A model generated the notes under the pieces. The model did not search any database. It was not told where the DNA came from and saw only the letters and a list, made by a program, of their open reading frames with translations. The translations under genes were made by a program, and so were the position numbers. Shown in pieces: positions 37,500 to 48,949 of a stretch of DNA of 64,000 bases (positions within the stretch are counted from its first letter, which is position 1; every line of letters starts with the position of its first letter). This stretch comes from Hymenolepis diminuta (lineage: Eukaryota; Platyhelminthes; Cestoda; Cyclophyllidea; Hymenolepididae). The DNA lies in the NCBI GenBank assembly GCA_900708905.1, contig CAADRB010000015.1, forward strand, positions 2,430,199 through 2,494,198, given 5' to 3'.

Positions 37500-40400
37500 T
37501 AAAAGAATAGGTTCGAGGTAAGCGGCTGACCTTCTCTTTATCTGATAGATAATTAGATTTTTATTAATTCAAAATGTCGGAAGGATAGGGGTAGAATTAA
37601 GGATAGTAGACATGACTGATGGATTCGAATAGCGACGCATTTCGTTATTTCTCTCATCGGAGTATATTCATGAGCATTAGAATTTAGTTCTAACTGAGAA
37701 ATAAATGATAGGCCTCCTAAGTTTATTGTTTTACGCTAAGGTTAAACAGCAAACAAGCCCTCTCAGCTTTGCTTGTTTACATAATTAATTACCTTAATTA
37801 AAAAATTCATTGCGGGTTGCACTTGTACAAAAACCTCATAGGTTCCACATAATTTGCAGACTGTAGGCAAATTACATTCCTTCTCCCTCACTCTCCCTCT
37901 CTCAGGCCTGCATTTACTCCTGACATTTTTACCATCAGAACCCTGCCCATTGTAACCCCTCCCTCATAGCTAACCCCTTTTTCGAAGTTAAAGTTCAAAT
38001 AAGATTTCGACATGTCTTCGCCCCACTATATTCACATTTTTCCCCAACTTTTTTGAAATACGCAACATATCTCCCCGTGTAATGTAGCCATTAGGTATGA
38101 TTCAAATATGTTTAACCAGATATACGTATATTCTAACAGTCAAAGAAAGCGTCTTAAATAGGCCGCACGGATAAACACTGAAAATTTTCATGCGTTGATC
38201 AAAAAGCTTTATCTAGTCTACCAACGTCATTACCTCTAAATTGCTTCACATTTAACTGTTTTGAACTTTCCATTGTTTGTCTGGTAATACAAAACACCCA
38301 CCCAGGCAGAATTAATGCCGATGACTTGCCAAAATTTAAGAGCCTTTTCTCCTAGAAAAAATTGTGATATCTTCCTATATCAGTTGAGCCAAATGGTGTT
38401 ATCGACCCTCTTTACTAAGACAGCCAAATAAGACCAATAACAACAGTCAACGCTATGTGAAATAAGAAAATTATTTGTATAAACACATGTGTCGGTGACG
38501 AACACGCTAGCGAGCTTAGAGGCCATGTGTTTGGCCATCATTGGTATACATCAAGCAATGGGAAGTACTGGTGATACCAATTAATGCATTAGAATGTAAG
38601 TTTTCAAAAGAAAACATACACGATAATCTACCTCTTCCCAAATTGAGTGTTATAAAATGCTCATCTCCAATAGACCTGGAAGTTGTTATGAAGTATTTTT
38701 TCTCACTAATTGGGCAAATCAAACGCTATGAGAATAGCAAAGTCCTACAGTGGTAACAAAGAGTATTGAGGTTAAAAGTGCAATGAGTGAAAGTTACACA
38801 AATTTCACAAAATTGGAGTAATTGGGTAACTTAAACAAATGACAAACAGAATTAGACGCATATGCAAAATTTCTGTAATATTTTAAGCAAAAATTGACAT
38901 ATAAAAGTTATATCTGTCCCAGTTTTCACATAGCTGGTTTCCAAAGCTCCATCTGCATTCAATTGAAGTCAGGTCATAGCGTTAGCAAAGACTGATAAGA
39001 TGACGCAAAATATACAGAAAACTTACAAATATTTTATGTAAATATCTTATCACTATTTTATGACATTTTAATTAACTTGCAATGGGTTTTTACCCAGATG
39101 AAGGTTAAAAACATTAAGTGCGTTTTTTTTGTATTACGATGCTTCCAGTTTGTGAAAACATTCTATTACAAAGAAGAAAATAAAATTTTCTCCAGAAAAT
39201 TTGACTACGTAAGATTCCGTAACATCCATTTTTTAAACTTGGAATGTAATTATTTATTAAATATAAATAAATATATATTTCGAGCATGATGGCTTGTTGT
39301 GAGATTGTAGGTTTGGTCGGTTTTGTATTTGTAAATAATTCAATTTGTTACAGAGTCTAAGTTCCGGTTACCTAATAAATAAACAGATTTTATCGAATTC
39401 CCAAATCAATTTGAAAAGGAGAGAAAATTATTCGATTTTTTAAAGAAAAATTGTAACGCGTATTCAGGAATTTGAAGTATACGTTGAGAAACCCAGAACT
39501 TAAGAGAATTCTAATAATGTAAATGCCTGAAATTATTTAAATAGGACAGAGTTAATGAAACCATATTAGCGCTTGTAAATATGCAATAAAGCATGGAATG
39601 TTCTAAGGTGTATGACATGGCAAAGTGAATAAGCATATGTTCAAAGTACTACCAATTTATTGTCCCTATTAGTTAATCAATGTTCATTATGCAGATCTAA
39701 CTGTGCCTATGTGTTTAAATCAAACTCTTTGTAGTGAAACTTTTCAGAAAGCCTATACCAAATTTTTTTAAATTATCAAAAACCTGGTAAATCGTCAAAA
39801 AATTACCTTAAAGAGTTATCAATAATTTGAACTTATTTTAGTTCTGGTACATTGCCGATTAGAAGGAATAAACTTATTGCTGGAATGTTAACTGAAAAGA
39901 AGAATGATTTATTAATGGAAAAAATACTTAATTTGTGTGAACTGTGGAAAAACATTTACGTAATGGTAAAATGTTATGATGGAACAAAAAGATAATTTAA
40001 AATGATGTTAACCGGAAGTTAAAAAGTATGGAATTCTTATGCTAAATACCACTCATTTAATTATCTATGTTTCAAGTCCCCATTCTAATAAAATAGCGGG
40101 TCCCCTTCAATTTCATCGGACATGATTTGAATGGAGAATGGAATATCAATTAATTCGAGATCAACTCACATGTATTCATGAATCATTCCGCATATATTCA
40201 AAAAGCGCCTAGCCACTAAAAAATGGCATTATAATTTTAGATTGTGTTAAACGATTAAAAAACAATAAAACATCATTTGATCCTCTGAAATGCAATTTAT
40301 TTTCGACCCCACTTTTGCAATTTATGTCGTTTATTAGGCACTATTTGCATTGGAGTGTACTAACAATATATACACGTCTTGACGATTTTATTAAAGAGGA

Positions 40401-41580
40401 AAATAAATACAAATAATATTTATAGGAGAAGAGATTAAAATGAATTTTAATAGTGATTAAATAAATAAGCACTAATAATTCCATATTATATACTAATGAT
40501 GATCAGGATGAAATGGAGAAGCGCTTAATAATAGGGTTATTTCCGTTATACACGTAAATAAAAATCTAAAAATATGAAATTTCGATTTTTGTTGTGTTCC
40601 TGGTTCAACGAGAATTATTACAGAATATAAAAAATGGATTAATTCATAAATGGCTTCTCGCTTAAAGTGTACTCTAATAAAATTATCTCTAGTGAAAATC
40701 GATATCTTATTTGCTTATTTATTTATTATTTGTAGCAATCATAGTATTTAACTACTTTATGATTATAAGCACAATTTCCTGTATTAGCCAAGAAATTTAG
40801 ATTAATTTCAATTTAAGCAATAGATATTATGTTTCTTCTATTAAATGTAGCTTAAATAATACACTTGATTACTCTAGTTTTTACAATTACCATCAGAGGT
40901 ACTAAATTAGTCAGCCGCATTATTATAACCATTCGCGGGCCATTTGAGGGTTATTTGTCAAGATAGATAACTTAGCGTTTTGTAAGCGGGCTGTTCTCGA
41001 GTCTCCGTACATGTTTTAAATTTATTGGGAGATAAGCCTATTAATTGTGATATCAGAATATGGAAAAGACAAAACCTGTGAGTCATTCGTTTTTTTCTAT
41101 TTTCCAAGTAAGAAATTGCTTGGTTGTCGGTAAATGAAACGGTTTATCATTTTTCGAACACATTTCTAGTTTTGATTGTTTACTATAACTAACGACTATA
41201 TGATCAGTTCTGTTATGGTGGGCTATTAAATCGATTTCTCTCGGCTCACATTCTTTAGCGGAACGACTATCTTCGTTAGTTAATGCCGAACAACGTGAAT
41301 TTTTCAATCAAAGCACCTGTAATTTGGGTTTTCACAGTTTGTAATTATTGTAGTTTCCCCTTTTTATGTGTAACTCTAAGTGTCAGATTTTGGTCAAGTG
41401 CCTATTTTTCATACTTTTATTAATTTTTAGCATGGTCATACTCTAAGTATATTGGTTTCTTCACTGACTCTATACCTATTTAACTCAGTGTTTTTAAAAA
41501 TTGCAACTGCCAAATATACCAGCTGGTCACAAATGTTATGTAATGCTTAATCAATATCACTTACACTACTCTCAACTCCA
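37500..41580. other. Gene-free stretch upstream of STUB1
   Basis: AT-rich with no recognised gene. A pyrimidine-rich section lies at about 37880-38060 and a short repeat copy at 38480-38535. Promoter elements of STUB1 would lie at the right end, but no clear motif stands out. Confidence 0.5.
38480..38535. repeat. Short dispersed repeat R3, copy 2
   Basis: Contains ATGTGTCGGTGACG followed by GCTAGCGAGCTTAGAG, related to 31985-32050. Confidence 0.4.
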
Positions 41581-41584
41581 TTAC

Positions 41585-41586
41585 AG
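41585..41586 (+). promoter_or_regulatory. Splice acceptor 15 nt upstream of STUB1 ATG
   Basis: CTCAACTCCATTACAG ends 15 nt before the start codon. It could take a 5' UTR exon, a spliced leader, or an upstream coding exon, since the bases between are open in frame. Confidence 0.5.
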
Positions 41587-41601
41587 TTAGATCTTTCACG
41601 T

Positions 41602-42643
41602 ATGTCGCACTCAGAGTTGAAAGACAGTGGGAATCGTTTCTTCACCGCTTCAGACAATAAACGGGCGATTGAATGCTACACTATGGCTATTAAAAAGAAC
41701 GGTTCCATCTCCACATACTACTCAAATCGAGCTCTCTGCTATCTACAGTTAAAGATGTACGATCAGGCGTTTGCCGATTGTAGGTAGGTTATCCTACTGT
41801 TTGCTCATATTTGATGATTGATCTCATATAGCCATGACTTTGTACATTTGTTTTCTTTGTAGACGAGCTCTTGAATTAGATCCGAACAATTTAAAGGCTT
41901 TTTTTTTTGCCGGACAATGTCATCTAGCGGTTAATCAATATGATGAGGCCATTGCAAAGTTAACAACAGCTCATTCCTTAGCCCTCGAAACTCACAAGTA
42001 CTTCGGAGATGATATTGCCGCCTCAATTCGTCTTGCAAAACGCAAACGATTTGAGCAGTTAGATGAAAAACGCAGGCAGGAAGAAATTGAACTTCAAGTA
42101 ACCTGAATCCTAATTTTCAATTTTTGCACTTTCTAGTCGTATCTGAGTAAACTTATCATAGAAGATGGAGAGCGGAGATTGAAGGCTGTTAGGGGTAAGG
42201 ATCCAAACAAGACAAAGGAAGATTCAAAGGAGAAATCAAACGAGGAAACGGTAGAGGAAAGTGACAAAGACACAACAGATGTTAGTGTGCAAGTATCCAT
42301 TCGAAAACCACCTCTTACAATGAGTCAAATTGAAGCAGAAACAGCTGCTAGGCTACGCGATTTGGATGCAGTTTTCGCGCAAGTTGACGACAGACGTGCC
42401 AAACGCGAAATTCCCGACTACCTCTGTGGGCAGATCAGTTTTGAACTGATGCAAGATCCTGTTATCACTCCTAGTGGTATCACTTACGAACGGGAATCAA
42501 TACAGGCCCATTTGCGCCAGGTGGGACATTTTGATCCCATTACACGTCAGCCTCTAACCCAAGATCAATTGATTCCTAATTTGGCCATGAAAGAGGTCAT
42601 ATCAAAGTTTATTGAAGAAAACCCCTGGGTCGATGGATTTTAG
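41602..42643 (+). CDS. STUB1: E3 ubiquitin ligase CHIP (TPR co-chaperone with U-box)
   Basis: Cytosolic co-chaperone that binds the C-terminal tails of Hsp70/Hsp90 and ubiquitinates their clients. Exons 41602-41783, 41863-42097 and 42137-42643 give 307 residues (human 303) with closed phases. Three TPR repeats fill roughly residues 3-110 ([34 protein letters not shown]), followed by a charged helical middle ([23 protein letters not shown]). The U-box starts at IPDYLC (residue 231) and runs through [13 protein letters not shown] and [20 protein letters not shown] to the C-terminus. The basic or acidic linker around residues 160-190 is species-variable. Introns are 79 and 39 nt. The start was chosen as the first ATG after the acceptor at 41585-41586 and because it begins directly at the first TPR. 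Confidence 0.97.
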
Positions 42644-42813
42644 TCCCCTCTTCTCTTATAGTTAACTCATTTTGGTATATTGTCTTCGTTCGCTTTTTGT
42701 CCATTTTATTTATTATGTACAGACCGGTTTATTTTCTCTCTTAATTTCTGTCCCACTAAAAGTGCTGTTATTAGCCCTATCAACGGGATGTCTTTTGATC
42801 GGTAGTTTTTTTT

Positions 42814-42815
42814 AG
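42814..42815 (+). promoter_or_regulatory. Splice acceptor upstream of TOPORS ATG
   Basis: GTAGTTTTTTTTAG, a strong polypyrimidine acceptor 48 nt before the ATG at 42864. It suits a 5' UTR intron or spliced-leader trans-splicing. Confidence 0.4.
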
Positions 42816-42829
42816 TTCCGTGTGAATTA

Positions 42830-42835
42830 AATAAA
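42830..42835 (+). terminator. Candidate STUB1 polyadenylation signal
   Basis: AATAAA 187 nt past the STUB1 stop and only 28 nt before the TOPORS start codon. If used, the STUB1 3' end would overlap the 5' UTR of TOPORS. Confidence 0.4.
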
Positions 42836-42863
42836 TATATTTTTTCTTTGTGTAATTGAAGTG

Positions 42864-45800
42864 ATGAGTGATCAAAAGGAGGAGATTGCGACTGCAAGTG
42901 TCAGCCGTTTTACCAGAAGGCGAGGTCGCGGTCGTAGGACCCTGAGTGTAAGTTAACAATACTGCTACTTATGACTTTATAAGTAGATAAGTTGCAGTTG
43001 TTGTGTGTTATAGATGCGACGAGGAGGAGGTATCCCTGAGGAGGAAGATACCACAAATACATCTCCGGATAACCAAACTACTAGTAATAATTGCTCAGAC
43101 GGTATTGGTAATCAAATGACAAATATCTCTGATATGACTCCAATAGATCCGGATGATGAGTGTGTGATCTGCAGGGATCGAAAAGTGAATCAATCTTTTC
43201 TTATACCCTGTATGCACACGTATTGTTATCAATGTATTCTCCGGTGGGTTCGTATTAACCCCACATGTCCACTGTGTAAAGCCACCGCGCAGAAAATCAT
43301 CCATTCAATTAATTCCGACACGGATTTTCGGGAGTATGAAATCCGTTCTCATCAGCCTCCTTCTCATATCCCCAACGGAATTCATATACATTCAAGCAGT
43401 TCCCATATGTTATTTACCTTCGCGCATGATATATTAACAGCCGATGCTCAGTCTCCTTCTCATGCTCCTGCATTTAATCCCCTGTACGTTTCTACTTATT
43501 ATCCGTTTGCAAGTTTTAATTATTGATTTGTACCCGAAGCATTTTGATAAGTTATGAAACGGGTAAGGCAGAGGAGAAAAATCAGATAATGAAGTCGAGG
43601 CATTCATGAGTCTTGCCTTGTTTTCATGTTCATGATTGCAGTTCTCTGAGTAATGTCACGCGTTCAAATTTTATGACTTCTAGGTACATGGGTAAGATTA
43701 GGCAAATGATATTTAGAGCTTTCTTTGGTCGGTCGAATTATTTTCTTGGTCGATCACGTCATCTCCTCTTTCTGCAAAGAGCAGGCAGATTAGATTAATA
43801 GGTGTGTAATGGATAGAGAAACCTGAAGGGCGACTGTTAAAAATCACATCTTTTCATTTATCTCCTTTTTAACAAAAAGAATTTGTGGTTTTGACTTTTT
43901 AAATGTCATGAGATCTTTACAAATTTCTTTTCGATCGTCAGGTATAGTACATTTATTTGATCCAAATAAGCGTGAATTTTGAGATATTTTTTGAAGCTGA
44001 ATTTAAAGTTGTTGGGTGGAAGTGTGTTTATTAATTGTCTCTCACTAAAATGTTTTACATTCAAATGTATTTTCATGATCATACAAACAAACAATCATAA
44101 ATGCAAAAATTTATGACTGGGTGGTGGCAGGTTTTCCAAATCTGTTGTTAACTGATAGAAGAAAATGTTATCGTGTCTTCTTTACACTATCTTAGGTAAG
44201 TATTTATATAATACTATACAGGTCGTATATAGATCACAATGTTCCAAATAATTGATCTGTAAAAAATGATTCAAAATTAGCCCCCTATAACAGTCTCTAG
44301 AAGTTTAAATGATCAGCACACTGTAAGGTTAGGAAGTCGGTACAAAGATGGTGATGGATTATTGAAGAAGCAAATGTTTAAATCAATGCATAGACCCCAT
44401 GAAATCTGATGTGAAAATCATGATCGTAATTCTGTAGTCGAGTTTGGAGCCATTTAAGAAACTGCAGCCGAATGCTTAAATACGAATTGTGTTTCAAACA
44501 AAACCTCATAGTATGTTTTCTTATGCTTTTTTTATTCGATCTTAAAGATGGGTGTTACTTTCACTCACCCTGTAGTAAAATGGTTCTGTAGAATCTTGAA
44601 GGTTAACTAAACTTTTAATGCGCAGTAGTGATCATTTTTCCCCTTTGTCTAATGCTTTCTCGGAACTCGTAATACTCAAAGTGAACTCATTTTAATATAA
44701 AGTGGAACTATGTTATTTGTAGTATACCGTTTACTAAATGCTTAATATAGTAAGTATAAGAATGGGACAGAGTAAAAGCATTGATATTGCTGCAGATCGT
44801 CAGTTAATGTGCCAATTCTTATAAAAGAAATGGGTATGAAAACCAATTAAATCATATTGTCATTATTGTGATGTCACTATTATAGCCAATAGAGATTTAT
44901 ATAAGAGTAAAGGTTTGAGAAACAAGTGAATACACTCTCGCTTATAGTTAAAGAAAGTAAATGTGAATTTAACTCGCCATGAAAATTTATTCAAATGCTG
45001 GGATTCGTATTAAAAGTGGAATTTTTACCTGCCTTTTGGGAATTATTATAACCCATGGCAAGACGAAAATTTGTCATTTTTCATAGTGGGAAAGAAATTT
45101 AAATCGAGTAAAATTAAATAGTCCAGTAAGGAGTAGGAGAAAGGCAATTAAGGAAGTTGTTGGTAATAAAGGCAGAAAATCAAAAAATTCTTATTTCATT
45201 TGGTTTTTGCGTTATTCACTTCATGCATAGTTCAGTACTTCATGTTCCAAAATTGGTGATTTGTTGCCTGGATTACAAGATGTCCAGTGCTTATTGGCCG
45301 TTTGATTAATTTGGATGGTCTATCTTATCAGTTTATTTTTCCAAGGGCCAAGATAGCAATATGATGCTAGCTAACACGAGTTTAACATAACAGAGCTTTT
45401 AAAAGAACTACTATCAGCTAGTCATCTGTTTTTTAATCTATCTATTCTACAGGTCTTGCGTCCTCTCACTCTTCGTCATGATAACAGAATAGAGAGAGTG
45501 GGCAGTTGCGACCAGCAAAATCCCTTAGTAGCATTCTTAGAATAGAGAGAAGATCTGCAGAGATGGAGTGGTCTGTAGATGCAGCGGATGTTGTGTAGGT
45601 TTACAGAGTGAGTATATACGGTTTAGGATTGAAGAAAATTTAGTTGGGTTAGACTGATAATGAATTTACAGCGTCGGGTGTCCCATATTGATACAGTTCA
45701 GTTTACTTGATCGTACAGGTCTTGAGGACAGAGAAGTCTTAAATATCAAACCGAATAGCAAGGTCGTGTTGGATCATAGTAGGAAATATTTAGTAGCTTT

Positions 45801-48777
45801 TATAAATGTTCTCGTAGAAGTAATTTAAATTTGAAGTATTTTACATTATCTAATGCGACCATCTAATTTGATTTTAGGCAACTTCGCACATTTGACCTCT
45901 CTTCACGAATCCCTAATATTGATCCAAGGGCAGAGGCCTTAATTGCATTAACATCTCATACTTTGAGATCTGTACTGAGCCCTGACCTTCTGCGACGACT
46001 GGCCTATGTGAATCGATTGGTCTCCTTTCCAACCAATCGATTGGGAAGGATTTACACGGTTTTCGAAGTCATAGCCAAACTACGCGACTCTGAACCTCGT
46101 TGCATGTACATAAAAAGTCTGGAGGTGTTTTGTCGTCGGGAAATCGGATTCCTAGCTCCCTGGCTAGATTACTCCGCTCTTAGGACGGCAACTCAACTTG
46201 ACGTCGCCTGCAAACCCATTGGATCTCAAGCCCTATGTGTTACTTCGAGAGCCGTGAAGTCTCTCTCACGTCGTATTGTTGAGGGTATCTATGCGAATCC
46301 ATATTGTCTGAATAGTGTAAATGAACTTGCAATGGAAATTCGACGCCTTGATAGGTATACCTCTGGTGGAGACGAAGTGTTACAACAGCTTTCAGGCGGA
46401 ACTCTGCAGAGATTTGCTTGGGAGATTATTCAGTTCTCGCGGTTTAATGGCAGTGTGGATCAATACTATGAGGAGATTTCACTCTTTCGTGATGGTATTT
46501 TGTTAACCGTACTTGTCTGATATTTTTATTTACTTGCTTAAATAAGGGAGAGTAGAAAATAATCATAGATGTTCTATTTTCCTTTTGTGTCGGTGGCGCA
46601 TTAGTGATCTGAGGTTTTTTATCATGGTTGGTTCACGCTCAACCTCACTTGTTATGAATCTTTTCAGCCAGTGGTTGGCAGAACCCCGTTTCTTAAACAA
46701 TAGTCCCATAATTTTTCCGTCTAAAAGATGTAGCGTCCTCATTTTAAGTCTGCCCCCTTTTTATTAATTAACTTTCCTAGGGCTTAGTGATGCACACATT
46801 TATGTAGTCTTAATTTGTTATTGACTCTAGTTGGGGTCCACATACATTTACGCACCACTGATATTCTATTATTATAAATCGAGTTAAAACTGGACGAGCG
46901 AAAGCATGGCTATAAGCATATAATTCAGGGAAAGAGCAGAGGTATTTGGTTCATGGGTTCACTAAAATCCTACTTCTTCACCACTTAGCTTAGAAGAATA
47001 TGTGCTGTTGACTTTTCAAAAGATCATATGAAGAGACTCACGCTGAGTTCAGTTTTAACGTTGAGGATGACACACTGAGAAATAGTGGTTCCTTCGGTAA
47101 TGCCAAAGCATTGCTTTCTTTTCTGCGAACATTCGCATTACCAGTCCAAATCTGAAGTCTTCTTCGCTGAATCTTGGTTGAGGGATTTCCCAGGGGAATC
47201 CGCTGAGCTAATTCTTCACGTAGCTCTGCCGGATCGCAATCCTAAGGTCAGCTTTCTTGTAGTGTTAAAGAGAACCTTAAGTGTTTTATCAGAAAGTCAG
47301 TAATGAAGGTTTTACTTTACGACGATTTTGATAAGAATCCCCTATTGAGAAACTCGATTTTCGACTGATCTCGTCATCTCTAATGATTAGACATTAATAA
47401 TACCGTTACGCCATCAGCTTAGTAGTGGAATCCGATAATCAAGTCGAAATTATCTTTCTTACTATCGTTTCTAACGTACGGTTTGCTATATTTTTAGACG
47501 CAATTCGTCTTCCTGGTGACCCCATTCTGAGTAATGCTGTGTACTCCCTCACTGATCGTAGTGGCTATAATCGATTCGCGCACAACTTTGACGATATCTG
47601 CCGGAGCACAGCGCAATGGTTATTCCGTAAGCTTATCGGTACTCCCCATAGCCCTTACACCCCACCAGCCTCTCTAAACGCAACAAGATCTCTGGAACGA
47701 ATCGGTTGCTCTCTGAGGAATTCTGCCGTGCTCAATCCCCGAAGTATCCTTGAGCGGGAGAATTTAAGTCAACATCGAACCGATGGAATTCGGGCTCTCT
47801 TATCTTTCATGTGTATTCGTCACCATTCTCTGAGCCTTCAATCGTCCGTGATTGAGTTGATCGACATGGCCAGGATCTCGGGGATGTGTAATCGTATTAC
47901 CAGCTTTGATCACCACCTCCTCAATAAGCGTCTTGCTAATCTCATCTTTGCTTTCTCAAATCATCCAATTGAAATGGGATCTCTTCATGATATTTCGTCC
48001 GATGTTAGGTCGCATAGAGGAATCGGTGAGGAGATATCTAATAATGATAACAGCTCGCAACAGCTGAGCGTACCTGATGATTCGACCCTCTATACCTCGA
48101 GGTTTATTGTCGTTTCTGATGACGAAAGTAGTAGCCATGATGATGATACTGATGATGACGTACAAGTCCTGTCCGAAACTCGTCCAACAACTTCAACGTC
48201 ATCAAGAATTCCGCCCTGTTGCCGTGCTCATAAGAGGCACTGTTGTTGTTGTAAGAAGCGATCTTCCACCATTACGATGAATGAACCCAGTAGACGAATG
48301 GAAGGAGTATCGGCTCTGTTTCAGGAATTCCTTGAGTACTGGGAGCATCATAGGAAACGAAGGAGAGTGGAACCAATTGAGTTTAATACTCCCAATGATC
48401 CTATTGTTATTTCTGATGACGAGGAAGGAGAAACTCAACAGAATCAGGAGCCGGGGCCATCAATTAGATATCCGAAAGATGATTTGAGAGTAGTAGAGAA
48501 AACTGAAGAGGATGCAGACATGAAGGAAAATATTTTACAACGTCCGAGCTTCACTGCACCCCAGCTGGAGCGACCTGAAACTGCTGATGAATTCTACACG
48601 CTCCTGAATGATGTTATGAACTGTGATAGGAATGAAGAAGCTCAACCAACGCAGCAACAGGTAAACGATCCAGCCCTTCCGTCGCAAACTGAGTCATCGG
48701 GAACTCCCAATAATGAAGAAAGTGGCTCCCAAGTTCTTAGGCCCAACTCTGCCCCCACTCCCCTTTCTGAACCCTGA
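42864..48777 (+). CDS. TOPORS: TOPORS-like RING E3 ubiquitin/SUMO ligase
   Basis: Nuclear RING protein related to topoisomerase I-binding TOPORS, which ligates ubiquitin and SUMO. Exons 42864-42947, 43014-43483, 45878-46494 and 47498-48777 give 816 residues, with closed phases. An Arg/Gly-rich N-terminus (RRRGRGRR) precedes a C3HC4 RING: Cys78, Cys81, Cys94, His96, Cys99, Cys102, Cys113, Cys116. The RING is followed by IIHSINSDTDFREYEIR, the post-RING signature of TOPORS. Exon 3 carries a helical domain (FLAPWL, then QRFAWEIIQFSRFNGSVDQY) like the human TOPORS segment after the RING. Exon 4 has a second similar segment (HHLLNKRLANLIFAFSNHPI). The C-terminal part is disordered and acidic, with two SUMO-interaction-like motifs, FIVVSDDE (593-600) and IVISDDEE (about 693), and a CCRAHKRHCCCCKK cluster. 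The RS-rich tail of vertebrate TOPORS is absent. Joining the exons is inference from phase and homology. Confidence 0.88.
43484..45877 (+). other. TOPORS intron 2 (2394 nt)
   Basis: Donor GTACGT and acceptor TTTGATTTTAG; the split codon CT|G is restored. Short frames inside have no coding character. No transposon recognised. Confidence 0.7.
46495..47497 (+). other. TOPORS intron 3 (1003 nt)
   Basis: Donor GTATTT after CGTGATG and acceptor TATATTTTTAG. The split codon G|AC restores Asp. Without splicing, the exon 3 frame stops a few codons later, and the exon 4 frame would need its own start at 47425, which lies upstream of the acceptor. Confidence 0.7.
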
Positions 48778-48929
48778 AACAAGAATGCTCTTTCTACCTC
48801 CCTCTTTCTCCTATGTGTATTTGTATTTGTGCGTAAGACACTTGAATATTTTGAACAACCTCATTATAGGAAACAAATTGATACAAAAAGGCATTTAATG
48901 TTTAATTATAAAAATAGCAAAATGGGTGT

Positions 48930-48941
48930 GGGGGGGGGGGG
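48930..48941. repeat. G12 homopolymer (C12 in the RPA2 3' UTR)
   Basis: A run of twelve G on the plus strand, starting 9 nt past the RPA2 stop on the minus strand, between two convergent genes. Such a tract is prone to length error in assembly. Confidence 0.9.
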
Positions 48942-48949
48942 CAATACGC

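Noticed and set aside
47956..48438. Minus-strand and other-frame open stretches over TOPORS exon 4
   Set aside because: Shadows of the acidic, GAT/GAA-rich coding strand.
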